Positions 27,217-36,252 are shown, counted from the stretch's first letter. The stretch is 64,000 nucleotides of DNA from Bacteroidota bacterium (GCA_023399295.1 JAEWQF010000051.1:17964-81963), one strand, 5' to 3'. The notes: generated from the sequence alone by a model not told the origin. A program made the numbers and translations.

Positions 27217-28833
27217 TTACTTTGTGATTTCTCTTGTCTCGGAAGCGGCTCGCATGAAACTCATAAACAACGGGTTGGGTGATATCACCGTACTGTTGTA
27301 TTCCGGATGAAACTGTGTGCCGAGAAACCAGCGCAGTGCCGGAATCTCAACTATCTCCACCAAGTCAGAATCGGGGTTGATGCCACTGCATTTCATCCCC
27401 GCAGCTTCGAAACGCTCCTTGTACCTGTTGTTGAACTCATATCGGTGGCGGTGGCGCTCCTCTATCTTTGATTTTCCATAAGCCTTGTATGCCAGTGATC
27501 CTTTCTTCAGCAAACAGTGGTAAGCGCCCAGACGCATCGAAGCACCCATGTTGGTTATGTGCTTTTGCTCCTCCATCAGATCGATCACCTTGTGTGTTGT
27601 CATCGGATCCATCTCGGTGGAATTGGCACCTTGCAGTTCCAATACCGAACGGGCATATTCAATCACCATGCACTGCATCCCCAGGCAAATACCGAAGGTG
27701 GGTATGTCATTCTCACGGGCGTAACGCAACGCGACAAACTTACCCTCAATGCCGCGCTGGCCGAATCCCGGTGCAATCACGATGCCGTCGGCATTGCCCA
27801 ACAGCTCCTTGACATTTTCTTCGGTTATTTTTTCGGAATGAGTGACATCCAACACCAGCTTCCGGTCGTTGTAGATGGCAGCCTGTGAGAGTGATTCGTT
27901 GATCGACTTGTAGGCGTCAGGCAGTTCGGCATACTTGCCTACCAGCTTGATACAAACCTCTTTGCGGGCATCCTTGCGCTTCTGCAGAAAAGCATTCCAT
28001 TGTTCCAGTCCGGCACGCTCACCCAACGGCATGTTCATCTTGCGCAACACGATCTCATCCATTCCCTGCTGCTGCATCATCACCGGCACCTCATAGATGG
28101 TGGAGACATCTACCGACTGCATCACAGCACCCTGCTCCACGTTACAGAAGAGAGCCACCTTGTCGAGGATCTCCTTTTTCAGCTTGCGTTCAGTGCGCAG
28201 CACCAGCATGTCGGGCTGGATACCGAGCGACTGCAGCTCTTTCACCGAGTGTTGCGTGGGTTTTGTTTTCAACTCACCGGCAGCAGCGATGTAAGGCACA
28301 TAGGTAAGGTGCAGGCAGAAACAGTTACGCCCCAGTTCCCAACGGAGCTGGCGCACCGCTTCCAGGAAGGGGGTGGATTCAATGTCACCCACGGTACCGC
28401 CAATCTCGGTGATCACAAAGTCGAACTTGTTTTTCACACCGAGCGATTTCACGTTGCGTTTGATCTCGTCGGTGATGTGGGGTATCACCTGTACCGTTTT
28501 ACCGAGGTAATCGCCACGACGTTCCTTTTGGATCACATTCTGATAGATCCGCCCCGTGGTGATGTTGTTGTCTTTGGTTGTTTGTATGTTGAGAAACCGT
28601 TCGTAATGACCCAGGTCCAGGTCGGCTTCATGGCCGTCGACTGTCACAAAGCACTCCCCATGTTCGTAGGGGTTGAGGGTACCGGGATCCACGTTGATGT
28701 AAGGATCGAACTTCTGAATGGTTACCTTATAACCCCTTGCCTGCAGCAGCTTACCGAGTGATGCCGCAATGATTCCCTTACCCAGTGAGGAAACCACACC
28801 ACCTGTTACGAAAATGTACTTTGTATCAGCCAC
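27217..28833 (-). CDS. pyrG: CTP synthase
   Basis: PyrG aminates UTP to CTP using glutamine and ATP. The 538-residue chain has the N-terminal synthetase domain, opening with KYIFVTGGVVSSLGKGI (the P-loop) and containing QKFDPYINVDPGTLNPYEHGE. The C-terminal class I glutamine amidotransferase domain has GICLGMQ with the nucleophile cysteine near residue 382 and the closing HPEY with the catalytic histidine and glutamate nearby. Nothing is missing. A TACCTTTG promoter box lies 39 bases upstream. yidC follows on the same strand. Confidence 0.98.
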   Translation of the reverse strand: MADTKYIFVTGGVVSSLGKGIIAASLGKLLQARGYKVTIQKFDPYINVDPGTLNPYEHGECFVTVDGHEADLDLGHYERFLNIQTTKDNNITTGRIYQNVIQKERRGDYLGKTVQVIPHITDEIKRNVKSLGVKNKFDFVITEIGGTVGDIESTPFLEAVRQLRWELGRNCFCLHLTYVPYIAAAGELKTKPTQHSVKELQSLGIQPDMLVLRTERKLKKEILDKVALFCNVEQGAVMQSVDVSTIYEVPVMMQQQGMDEIVLRKMNMPLGERAGLEQWNAFLQKRKDARKEVCIKLVGKYAELPDAYKSINESLSQAAIYNDRKLVLDVTHSEKITEENVKELLGNADGIVIAPGFGQRGIEGKFVALRYARENDIPTFGICLGMQCMVIEYARSVLELQGANSTEMDPMTTHKVIDLMEEQKHITNMGASMRLGAYHCLLKKGSLAYKAYGKSKIEERHRHRYEFNNRYKERFEAAGMKCSGINPDSDLVEIVEIPALRWFLGTQFHPEYNSTVISPNPLFMSFMRAASETREITK

Positions 28834-28871
28834 GATCGTGTGCGATTAATATGATCATTTTTTGAAAGATG

Positions 28872-28879
28872 CAAAGGTA
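28872..28879 (-). promoter_or_regulatory. -7 box of the pyrG promoter
   Basis: The reverse strand reads TTTGTACCTTTGCA around this site; TACCTTTG is the TAnnTTTG element. Transcription would begin near 28865, with a leader of about 32 bases. Confidence 0.6.
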
Positions 28880-28921
28880 CAAAAAAAAGAGTGAGTGAGG
28901 TGGCCGATGGTGTAAAAAAAC

Positions 28922-29599
28922 TCAATTTGTCATCTCCAGCAACTCCATCTGCTCGCAACGCATGATCTTACCCGGGAAAGCCTGTACGATCGAATAATTG
29001 TGGGTTGACATGATGACAGCGGTACCTCTTTCAGCAATTTCCTGCAACAGCGAAACGATCTGACTTCCTGTTTCCGGATCCAGGTTACCCGTGGGCTCGT
29101 CGGCAAGGATCAGTGCCGGTGAGTTGAGGAGGGCGCGGGCAATCACCACACGCTGTTGTTCTCCACCCGAGAGCTCGTGTGGCATCTTGTATGTCTTGTG
29201 CTGCATGCCAACCTGCACCAGCACCTCATTGATCCGATCACTGATCTCGCGTTTGTTTTTCCAGCCGGTCGCTTTGAGTACGAACTCCAGGTTCTTCTCC
29301 ACGGAACGGTCTATCAACAACTGGAAATCCTGAAAAACGATCCCGATCTTCCTGCGCAGGAAGGGCACCAGCCGGCTTTTGATGGCAGTCAGCTCATAAT
29401 CGAAGACACGGGCGCTGCCCGACTCAACGGGTAGCTCCGCATACATGCTCTTCATCAGGGTACTTTTACCCGACCCTACCTTGCCAATGATGTAAAGAAA
29501 GTCACCCCTATTTACCGTGAGGTTGACGTTCCGCAGGATGATGTTCTCATCGCGGTTTATTTGTACGTTTGAATAGTTTATCAGTTGTTCCTGAGCCAT
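28922..29599 (-). CDS. ftsE: Cell division ATP-binding protein FtsE-like ABC ATPase
   Basis: A 225-residue ABC ATPase with Walker A GKVGSGKST (about 36-44), signature LSGGEQQRV and Walker B ALILADEPTGNLD, then the switch histidine in MSTHNY. The short length and sequence style match FtsE, which works with FtsX at the divisome to control peptidoglycan hydrolases. No ftsX is adjacent in this window. The frame is open upstream to 29830, but that part is antisense-like, low-complexity sequence. The ATG at 29599 overlaps the upstream stop as TAATG, implying translational coupling to the DUF4870 gene. Confidence 0.88.
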   Translation of the reverse strand: MAQEQLINYSNVQINRDENIILRNVNLTVNRGDFLYIIGKVGSGKSTLMKSMYAELPVESGSARVFDYELTAIKSRLVPFLRRKIGIVFQDFQLLIDRSVEKNLEFVLKATGWKNKREISDRINEVLVQVGMQHKTYKMPHELSGGEQQRVVIARALLNSPALILADEPTGNLDPETGSQIVSLLQEIAERGTAVIMSTHNYSIVQAFPGKIMRCEQMELLEMTN

Positions 29600-30063
29600 T
29601 ATTTGATGAATTGTATCGTGAACGGGTATTTCCAGTACTCGCCATTGTTTGCCTTCACCGTGGCAATGACCACGAAGACAACATAGAGAATACCCAGTAT
29701 GATCGCTACCGGTATACCGATGACGGTGATGGCGAGGATGACCGCATAGATCGCGTAACTGATGATTGCATTGAGAATGTTCTTGCCATGGATGTCCACA
29801 TTGGCATTGGCATCCTTCTGCGTGGTCCACATGATGATGGGCACGATGAACCCGGCCAGTGGCACGATGGCACCGGCAAACTGGGAGAGGTGCATCAACA
29901 TCAGATAGCTGTTTTCAGTGAGTCCGAACAATGGCTGTTTACCGCTGCTGGAGGCAGTACTTCCTTCGTTCAACAGCTTTGCTTTCTCACGCTGGTACTC
30001 CTCTTCGGTAATGCTACCTTTTTCTTTCAACTCATCCAGAATCTTTAAATCTTCGTACTTCAT
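29599..30063 (-). CDS. DUF4870 membrane protein with N-terminal SHOCT-like segment
   Basis: A 154-residue protein. Residues 1-33 (LKILDELKEKGSITEEEYQ) match the short SHOCT oligomerisation helix pair. Residues 50-150 form the DUF4870/Tic20-like domain with three to four hydrophobic helices and the conserved stretch VDIHGKNILNAIISYAIY. The function is unknown. It lies between a TlpA-like thioredoxin and FtsE, with a one-base overlap to the latter. Confidence 0.85.
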   Translation of the reverse strand: MKYEDLKILDELKEKGSITEEEYQREKAKLLNEGSTASSSGKQPLFGLTENSYLMLMHLSQFAGAIVPLAGFIVPIIMWTTQKDANANVDIHGKNILNAIISYAIYAVILAITVIGIPVAIILGILYVVFVVIATVKANNGEYWKYPFTIQFIK

Positions 30064-30072
30064 AAGGCATTA

Positions 30073-30675
30073 TTATTTATTATCCAACAACAAAGAATCA
30101 ATCACTTTCACCATCCGGTTAAACTCATCCTCTTTAAACAAACGGGTCAGCATCACTATTTTGCCCTCCCTGTCTATGATCACATTGCGGGTGATCCCGG
30201 CCTCTTTCTCAGCATAACGCCCGAAGATGGAGGCATCGGGATCGAGACCGATCGGGTATGTGACGCCCGTAGCGCTGATCAGCTCTTCCACCTTCTCTAC
30301 CGGCTCCTCCCTGTCGATGCCATAGAGGGCAAACGCGGGATGATCCTTGTGGCGCTGCCATATCTGCGATTCGATGTGGGGCATCTCTTTTCGGCATACA
30401 CCGCACCAGCTGGCAGTGAATTGCAACATCACCACTTTGCCACGCAGCGATGAGAGCGTGACATGCTCGCCATCAGGGAGTTGCATCTGGAAATCGGGAG
30501 CCTCTTCTCCCACCCTTACAAGAAACTGATAGTCATCAGCGCCCGAGGCAGCCTGAAGGAGCGAATCAGATTCCACCTCCAAAGAGGCGTTACCATCCTG
30601 CTTCTGGGCTGATTGGCCGTTGCAGGAGATCAATAAAAGTGATATGAGTGCGAGCGAAAGATGATTCAATCCCAT
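30073..30675 (-). CDS. TlpA-like thioredoxin-fold lipoprotein
   Basis: A 200-residue lipoprotein (lipobox LLISC, C18) with a thioredoxin/AhpC-TSA domain. The redox motif is W90-C91-G-V-C94, followed by RKEMPH. This is a TlpA/ResA-type oxidoreductase that reduces or oxidises thiols in the envelope. The VTYPIGLDPD segment with its cis-proline region is also recognisable. The open frame reaches 30714, but the ATG at 30675 begins the signal peptide. It is the first gene of the tlpA-DUF4870-ftsE unit. Confidence 0.88.
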   Translation of the reverse strand: MGLNHLSLALISLLLISCNGQSAQKQDGNASLEVESDSLLQAASGADDYQFLVRVGEEAPDFQMQLPDGEHVTLSSLRGKVVMLQFTASWCGVCRKEMPHIESQIWQRHKDHPAFALYGIDREEPVEKVEELISATGVTYPIGLDPDASIFGRYAEKEAGITRNVIIDREGKIVMLTRLFKEDEFNRMVKVIDSLLLDNK

Positions 30676-30760
30676 TGGTACAACAAATAACTTTATATTC
30701 CCATTGCATGTCACAAACAGATTGTCTCCTCTGACTGTCAGGGCTGTTTGTGCATGAATA

Positions 30761-31186
30761 CTACAAAGATATATTATTTATTGATTTTTTCCTTTTTCTC
30801 AAACAAATAATTGCAAGCAACAGCGCTGTGAGTGAACCCGCAACATCTGCAAACCAATCGCCCCACTCGGCACTGCGTGTGGTGAAGACATACATCTGCA
30901 ACAACTCGATCACGCCGCCATAAACCACCGGCAGGATAAATCCCCAAAAAAGCCATTTGGCGAATGGGGGTGCTCCGCTGTACAATTGATGATAATCGTA
31001 GAGTGAGACGGATGAGAGGAGGAAGAAGAGACCATAGTGGGCCAGTTTGTCCCACGATATCCGGTCCGGCATATCCGGCATGCTCCCGGGTCCAATCAGG
31101 CAGGTGCCAATAAAGATAAGAGTTCCGACAACCAAAGGCAGAAACATATAACGCATCAGGGTACGCATTCCGATTTGTTTAAACAT
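30761..31186 (-). CDS. VanZ-like membrane protein
   Basis: A roughly 141-residue membrane protein of the VanZ-like family. It has four hydrophobic helices, the conserved DKLAHYGLFFLLSS segment with its histidine, and EWGDWFADVAGSLTALL near the C-terminus. VanZ homologues are small integral membrane proteins linked to glycopeptide resistance in one case but mostly of unknown role. The long frame reaches 31330, but two TAnnTTTG boxes (31249-31256 and 31198-31205) lie inside it. I therefore place the start at the ATG at 31186, or possibly 31168 if the nearer box is used. Confidence 0.82.
   Translation of the reverse strand: MFKQIGMRTLMRYMFLPLVVGTLIFIGTCLIGPGSMPDMPDRISWDKLAHYGLFFLLSSVSLYDYHQLYSGAPPFAKWLFWGFILPVVYGGVIELLQMYVFTTRSAEWGDWFADVAGSLTALLLAIICLRKRKKSINNISL
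30764..30771 (-). promoter_or_regulatory. -7 box for the TlpA-DUF4870-ftsE operon
   Basis: The reverse strand reads TATCTTTG, matching TAnnTTTG. It sits right at the 3' end of the VanZ-like gene and would start transcription near 30757, about 80 bases before the TlpA-like start codon. Confidence 0.55.
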
Positions 31187-31197
31187 TGAATTGCTGG

Positions 31198-31205
31198 CAA
31201 AGGTA
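31198..31205 (-). promoter_or_regulatory. -7 box near the VanZ-like start
   Basis: The reverse strand reads TACCTTTG here; another candidate, TACTTTTG, lies at 31249-31256. If this nearer box is the true one, transcription would begin around 31191 and favour translation from the ATG at 31168. Confidence 0.45.
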
Positions 31206-31351
31206 TAAATATATTCTTGCCGGCAGCCCCTTGTTATAAACATATAACCAAAAGTAAGCGACATTTTCATAAAAAATTTGTTCCTTTGCCCACGAATGGT
31301 CACAATGATGCCGACCTGATTGAGCAACAATTATCAAGTGAATAAACCCTT

Positions 31352-33070
31352 ATGAACAAATACTTTTTTCTGCTGCTGGCAACACTCACATCAATGCAGA
31401 TAGTGGCTCAGGTACCCGATGAGCAACAGAACAAACGCTACTACGACATCAACAAAAATATTGACATCTTCAATTCACTGTTGCGGGAGCTGGATCTCTT
31501 TTACGTGGACAGCATCGAGGTGAACAACCTGGTGCAGCGCTCCATCCACAGCATGCTCTCCCGTCTCGACCCCTATACCGAATATTATGCCGAGGAGAAC
31601 ATGGGCGACCTGCAGTTTTTAACAACGGGTGAATATGCCGGTATCGGAGCCATCATCTCCTATGTCGACGGGCAGGTGATCATCAATGAGCCTTACGAGG
31701 GGCTTCCTGCCGACAAAGCAGGCTTGAAAGCGGGTGATGCCATCCTGGAGATCGACGGGGAGGATATGCGTCAGGCTACGGTCAAGGCGGTGAGTGACAA
31801 GCTGAAAGGCATCCCGGGCACCACACTCAAACTGAAAATTAAACGCCCGGGAGTAAGCAAGGAGCGCCTCTTCACCATTGAACGCGAGAAAATTGAGATG
31901 GATCCCATTACCTATGCAGCGGTAACTGACGAGGGTGTCGGCTATCTTCATTTCGGCAGCTTCACAACCCGTAGTGCCAACAGGGTGAAAGAGACAGTGG
32001 TTGAATTGAAAGAAAAAGGAGCCTCTTCGCTGATCCTCGACCTGCGTGGCAATGGGGGCGGCATCCTCGATGAAGCGGTCGAAGTGGTGAACCTCTTTGT
32101 GCCCAAAGGGGAAGAGATCGTCGCCACCAAGGGAAAGGTGAAGCAGTGGGACCGTTCCTATTTCACACAAGAGCAGCCACTGGATGAGATCATCCCCATT
32201 GTGGTGTTGATCGACACCGGCTCGGCCTCCGCCTCGGAAATTGTTGCCGGTGCGCTCCAGGACCTGGACCGTGCCGTGATTGTGGGCAACCGCTCCTTCG
32301 GCAAGGGACTGGTACAGACACCACGTAGCCTGCCCTATGGTGGCAACATCAAGATCACCACCTCCAAGTATTACATCCCCAGTGGCCGTTGCATCCAGGC
32401 ACTCGACTACTCGCACCGCACCCCGGACGGTAGCGTGGCCCGTCTGCCCGACTCGCTGACCAACCTGTTTCACACACGCAACGGCCGCGAGGTGCGTGAC
32501 GGGGGTGGCATCACACCCGACATCACCATTCCCCAGAAGAGCGGCGGCACCATCGCCTACTACCTGATGACCGACAACATCATCTTCGATTTCGTAACGG
32601 AATGGGTGCAACAACATGAAGAGATCGCCCCACCGCATCTGTTTCGCTTATCGGACGACGATTACGATTCCTTCATCCGATTTGTGAAAACAAAAGATTT
32701 CACCTACGACCAGCTGAGTGAGCGCACCCTGCAGCAATTAAAAAGCATGATGGAATTTGAAGGATACATGGATGTTGCGGCCGAAGAGTATGGGGCGCTG
32801 GCGGCAAAGCTCAAACCAGATCCCGACAGAGACCTGCTGCTCTTCAAGGATGACATCAGGAGTCTCATTGAATCAGAGATCGTGCAACGTTATCATTACA
32901 AGAAAGGGGTGTTGCAACACCAGCTTTCGAGTGACAAGGTTTTTGACCGGGCCGTGGAACTGCTCACCCACCCCGATGCGTACCGGGCCATCTTACAACC
33001 GGGTCTGCCCGCGACAAGCTCCTCTGCCGGCACGACGTCTGACAGGAATACCGATTATGGATCCAATTGA
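31352..33070 (+). CDS. C-terminal processing peptidase (S41 family)
   Basis: A 572-residue periplasmic serine protease. A signal peptide (about 1-19) leads to an N-terminal helical domain, a PDZ domain (about 88-170, with GLPADKAGLKAGDAILEIDG), and the S41 core. The catalytic pair is S293 within DTGSASASE and K318 in SFGKG, the 25-residue spacing seen in CtpA/Prc enzymes. The C-terminal about 170 residues are a helical extension common in Bacteroidetes homologues. Such enzymes trim or degrade envelope proteins from the C-terminus. The MgtC gene starts inside its last codons. Confidence 0.95.
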   Translation: MNKYFFLLLATLTSMQIVAQVPDEQQNKRYYDINKNIDIFNSLLRELDLFYVDSIEVNNLVQRSIHSMLSRLDPYTEYYAEENMGDLQFLTTGEYAGIGAIISYVDGQVIINEPYEGLPADKAGLKAGDAILEIDGEDMRQATVKAVSDKLKGIPGTTLKLKIKRPGVSKERLFTIEREKIEMDPITYAAVTDEGVGYLHFGSFTTRSANRVKETVVELKEKGASSLILDLRGNGGGILDEAVEVVNLFVPKGEEIVATKGKVKQWDRSYFTQEQPLDEIIPIVVLIDTGSASASEIVAGALQDLDRAVIVGNRSFGKGLVQTPRSLPYGGNIKITTSKYYIPSGRCIQALDYSHRTPDGSVARLPDSLTNLFHTRNGREVRDGGGITPDITIPQKSGGTIAYYLMTDNIIFDFVTEWVQQHEEIAPPHLFRLSDDDYDSFIRFVKTKDFTYDQLSERTLQQLKSMMEFEGYMDVAAEEYGALAAKLKPDPDRDLLLFKDDIRSLIESEIVQRYHYKKGVLQHQLSSDKVFDRAVELLTHPDAYRAILQPGLPATSSSAGTTSDRNTDYGSN

Positions 33071-33515
33071 TTTTATCATCCGGCTGTTGGCCGCCACGCT
33101 TGCAGGTGCTGTGGTGGGACTGGAACGGGAGATCAACAACAAGAGTGCCGGTTTGCGTACCAACACACTGGTGGCGATAGGTGCAGCCATCTACGTGCTC
33201 ATCTCGCTTCAGGTGCTCGATGAGGGTGACGGAGATGCCTCCCGTATAGTGGGACAGATCGTCACCGGCATTGGCTTCCTGGGTGCCGGCGTGATCCTCC
33301 ACCGAGGACCCAATGTGCATGGCCTGACAACTGCCGCAACCATCTGGTGCAGTGCGGCACTGGGCAGCCTGGCTGCTCTGGCCATGTATTGGCAACTGGT
33401 TGCAGCCACGTTGCTGGTGCTACTTGTCAACCTGGCATTCAAGCTGACCGACCAGTTGTTTTCCAGAAGACAGCACAAGAAAAAAGAGAAGGGAGAGAGC
33501 AATCACTTCGAATAG
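33057..33515 (+). CDS. MgtC/SapB-family membrane protein
   Basis: A 152-residue membrane protein with four to five hydrophobic helices and the MgtC core blocks AGAVVGLEREINNKSAGLRT, TGIGFLGAGVILHRG and GLTTAATIW. MgtC proteins occur in magnesium homeostasis and virulence, and in Salmonella inhibit the ATP synthase. This short version lacks the C-terminal ACT-like domain. Its ATG lies 14 bases inside the S41 gene in another frame, so expression is likely coupled. The 3' end overlaps the convergent DUF1460 gene by 13 bases. Confidence 0.9.
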   Translation: MDPIDFIIRLLAATLAGAVVGLEREINNKSAGLRTNTLVAIGAAIYVLISLQVLDEGDGDASRIVGQIVTGIGFLGAGVILHRGPNVHGLTTAATIWCSAALGSLAALAMYWQLVAATLLVLLVNLAFKLTDQLFSRRQHKKKEKGESNHFE

Positions 33516-34363
33516 GAACGATTGATTTCGGTCACGATGATGCCGGTGTTGCTCCGCTGATCGTGCAGGTATTCACTGATTGAACGTTCATCCACCATCA
33601 CCTTCCGCCCTGTACTGGATGCATGCAGGAGGGTGAGTTCGCCTTCTTTTCTGAATGCGAATCCCATGTGGGTGACATCCAGTCCGTCGATGGAGGTGGT
33701 GAAGAAGAGAACCGACATGTGTGGAATCTGATTCTCCACACCTTTGAGTTGCCCTTTGGGCAGATACCAGAAGCCACCACGGCTGTTGATCGTCTCTTCC
33801 TTCAGCACAATGCGATTCAGCATCGCATCATCCTCTTCCAGACGATTGTAGGCCTCCCGGTGTGTTGACATGAAACAGAGGGGTTCCACCTCCTTCACCC
33901 CTCCCAGAGAAGCAGTACGGTTGTGCAGCAAGCCCCTTTGTTCATTTTCCCAAATCCAGTCGGTAGCGTAGTGCAGTCGCGAGGAATAGTCCCCAATCGA
34001 ACCCGACCGGTAACGCATTGCCTGTAGCTCCGCCATGAACAGCTCAAAAGAGGGATCGTCACTGCCGGCTGTGATGGCCAATGCGATCACCGATTCCACG
34101 TAGGTGGTGCAGTCGAACGCCCGCAGGTTCACTGTCAGCCGCTCCTTGTCTCCCCCTTCCAAGGTCTGGACAGCATAAGGTTTATGCAGAAAAAAGAGGG
34201 CACTCTTCTCCAGAATCATCTCTGCAGATGCTTTCCGGTATGGTTCGATTGTGGTGAGGTACTCCCGGAAGATCAGGCTGTCTGCTGGTGTATACAGAGC
34301 TTTTGGCTGTGCGGACAACTGTACGGCAGCCAAAATGAACAGACAGAGCATTCCGGTTTTCAT
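33503..34363 (-). CDS. DUF1460 N-acetylmuramoyl-L-alanine amidase-like protein
   Basis: A 286-residue exported protein (signal peptide about 1-18) of the DUF1460 family, an NlpC/P60-related papain-like fold. The putative nucleophile cysteine sits in RAFDCTTYVE (about residue 85), a hallmark of the family. The partner histidine region is probably the HMSVLFF or THMGFAF segment near 215-235. Family members are predicted to cut cell-wall peptides. The gene stands alone and converges on mgtC. Confidence 0.85.
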   Translation of the reverse strand: MKTGMLCLFILAAVQLSAQPKALYTPADSLIFREYLTTIEPYRKASAEMILEKSALFFLHKPYAVQTLEGGDKERLTVNLRAFDCTTYVESVIALAITAGSDDPSFELFMAELQAMRYRSGSIGDYSSRLHYATDWIWENEQRGLLHNRTASLGGVKEVEPLCFMSTHREAYNRLEEDDAMLNRIVLKEETINSRGGFWYLPKGQLKGVENQIPHMSVLFFTTSIDGLDVTHMGFAFRKEGELTLLHASSTGRKVMVDERSISEYLHDQRSNTGIIVTEINRSYSK

Positions 34364-34412
34364 CGTGATTCGTGATTGCAGGTCACCTTATAGGCACAGT
34401 GACCATATCAAT

Positions 34413-35480
34413 TTATATGCCGCTTTTTGCCAGCAGGTAGTGATCCAGCAGCGTGATGGCTGCCATCGCCTCCACGATGGGTACCGCACGGGGCAACACA
34501 CAGGGATCGTGCCTGCCGCGCGCCTTGATGGTGGCATCACTGCCGTGGATGTCAACCGTCTCCTGTTCTTGCAGGATCGTGGCAACCGGTTTGAAGGCCA
34601 CCCGGAAATAGATGTCCTGGCCGTTGGAGATGCCGGCCTGTATCCCGCCGGAACGGTTTGTGCGGGTGTTGATCTTGCCCCCGTCATTGAAAAAAGCATC
34701 ATTCACTTCCGAACCACGCTTGCTGACATCGAAACCGGTACCATACTCGAACCCTTTCACTGCGTTGATGCTGAGCATTGCCGAGCCAAGGGAGGCGTGC
34801 AGCTTGCCGAACACCGGTTCACCCAGCCCCGCGGGCACGCCGCTGGCCACGCAGGTGATCACCCCGCCAACCGTATCGCCCTGATAACGCACCTCCTGGA
34901 TCAACTTGATCATCTGTTCCGCCACATCAGGATCGGGACAGCGTACCATGTTCTCCTCGATGAGCGACAGGTCGTAAGCGCTGTATTCTTTCTCCAACTT
35001 CACAGGGCCCACCTGTGAGGTGAACGCATGCACCGTGATGCCCAGCTGTCGCAAATACAATTTGGCAACAGCACCTGCCACCACCCGTGCGATGGTCTCA
35101 CGGGCAGAGGAGCGACCACCACCGCGATGGTCACGGTGTCCATACTTCTGATGATAGGTGTAATCGGCATGCGAGGGACGATAGATCTCTTTGAGATGGT
35201 CGTAGTCGGACGACTGCTGGTTTTCGTTGCGAATGAGGAAGCCGATGGGGGCACCGGTGCTCTTCCCCTCGAAGATACCCGACAGGAACTCCACCCTGTC
35301 CAACTCATTGCGGGGTGTCGTGATGCGCGACTGTCCGGGGCGACGTCGGTCCAGCTCCGCCTGGATGAATGCCAAGTCGATCTCCAGGCCGGAGGGACAG
35401 CCATCGATGACACCTCCCACGGCTACACCGTGCGACTCACCAAAGGAGGTCAACCGGAAAAGGGTTCCAAAACTATTCAT
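34413..35480 (-). CDS. aroC: Chorismate synthase
   Basis: AroC converts EPSP to chorismate, the last step of the shikimate pathway, using reduced FMN. The 355-residue chain begins NSFGTLFRLTSFGESHG and contains GHRDHRGGGRSSARETIARV, matching the family signatures. Conserved histidines and arginines around the FMN site (RPSHADYTY) and the closing RHDPCVLPRAVPIVEA are present. The frame begins at 35492, but the ATG at 35480 gives the normal N-terminus. It is 87 bases from slyD on the same strand. Confidence 0.97.
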   Translation of the reverse strand: MNSFGTLFRLTSFGESHGVAVGGVIDGCPSGLEIDLAFIQAELDRRRPGQSRITTPRNELDRVEFLSGIFEGKSTGAPIGFLIRNENQQSSDYDHLKEIYRPSHADYTYHQKYGHRDHRGGGRSSARETIARVVAGAVAKLYLRQLGITVHAFTSQVGPVKLEKEYSAYDLSLIEENMVRCPDPDVAEQMIKLIQEVRYQGDTVGGVITCVASGVPAGLGEPVFGKLHASLGSAMLSINAVKGFEYGTGFDVSKRGSEVNDAFFNDGGKINTRTNRSGGIQAGISNGQDIYFRVAFKPVATILQEQETVDIHGSDATIKARGRHDPCVLPRAVPIVEAMAAITLLDHYLLAKSGI

Positions 35481-35567
35481 ACCGCTTCTCAATCTTTATT
35501 GTTCCATTCCTCAGAAAACAGAAATCCGGATGCGTTTCACCCGGATTTGTACATTATTTCATCCGGC

Positions 35568-36185
35568 TCAACAGCTGCATCCCGAGCCACAGCCACCACC
35601 CGAAGATGAGCCACAACCGCAGGAGTCACCCTCATCCTCACCGCTGCCGCAACCGCAGCCACCCGAACCGCAGCCACCCGAGCCGCAGCCGCAGCCACCA
35701 CCCGAGAAGATTGCTGCGATCTCCTCGGCAGAGGCATCACGGACACCGGTCACGGTACCCTCGAAGTGCATCAGCTCACCCGCCAGCGGATGGTTGAAGT
35801 CCATTGTCACCGTTTCGTCACCCACCATCACCACCGACCCTGAGAGACGGTTGCCGGAGGAGTCCATCATGGGAACGGTATTGCCTTCGAAGAGCACATT
35901 CTCGTCAATCTTACCCTCAATCTCGAAGATTGACTTGGGCAGATCCAGCACCTTTTCTTCGTCGTAGTCGCCATAAGCCTCCTCGGGGGTGAGGTGGAAT
36001 GAGAACGTGTCACCTTCTGAAAGGCCTTCGATCTGTTTCTCAAAAGCGTCCAGCATGGAGTTCGTGCCATAGATGAACTCCAGGGGACGTTCAGCCGTAG
36101 CCTGTTCCATCAACTCCCGTTCTTCTCCTTCGCCCACATTCAGGTCGTAGGTAAGTGTGACATATTTGTTGTCGCTAATTTTCAT
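35568..36185 (-). CDS. slyD: SlyD-like FKBP peptidyl-prolyl isomerase with cysteine/glycine-rich tail
   Basis: A 205-residue FKBP-type isomerase with the SlyD layout. A split FKBP domain (ISDNKYVTLTYDL, then GEGEERELMEQATAERPLEFIYG) is interrupted by the insert-in-flap chaperone domain (about 70-125), and returns through DFNHPLAGELMHFEGTV. Residues from about 160 onward are almost entirely Gly, Ser and Cys, with ten cysteines in CxC and CGSGxC patterns. SlyD tails bind nickel and other metals; in E. coli the tail also has many histidines, whereas here histidine is absent. It probably acts in folding and metal delivery or storage. Confidence 0.93.
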   Translation of the reverse strand: MKISDNKYVTLTYDLNVGEGEERELMEQATAERPLEFIYGTNSMLDAFEKQIEGLSEGDTFSFHLTPEEAYGDYDEEKVLDLPKSIFEIEGKIDENVLFEGNTVPMMDSSGNRLSGSVVMVGDETVTMDFNHPLAGELMHFEGTVTGVRDASAEEIAAIFSGGGCGCGSGGCGSGGCGCGSGEDEGDSCGCGSSSGGGCGSGCSC

Positions 36186-36252
36186 GTCAAATGATAATAA
36201 TAATTTGTATATAAGTATTGCAAACGTTGTAACAATTTGGGGCTATCGATGT

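Noticed and set aside
28000..28761. Open frame of 253 codons antisense to pyrG
   Set aside because: It mirrors conserved CTP synthase codons and is histidine-rich without any domain.
29600..29830. 77-residue N-terminal extension of FtsE
   Set aside because: The extension overlaps the DUF4870 gene, is rich in histidine and cysteine, and the normal FtsE start at 29599 fits the family.
31619..32638. Open frame of 339 codons antisense to the S41 protease
   Set aside because: It lies wholly within a gene with an intact catalytic serine and lysine; the antisense translation shows no domain and is rich in histidine and cysteine, typical of a shadow frame.
32757..33056. Upstream 100-codon extension of the MgtC gene
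   Set aside because: It runs inside the S41 gene in another frame and shows no family similarity; the MgtC start at 33057 matches the conserved first helix.
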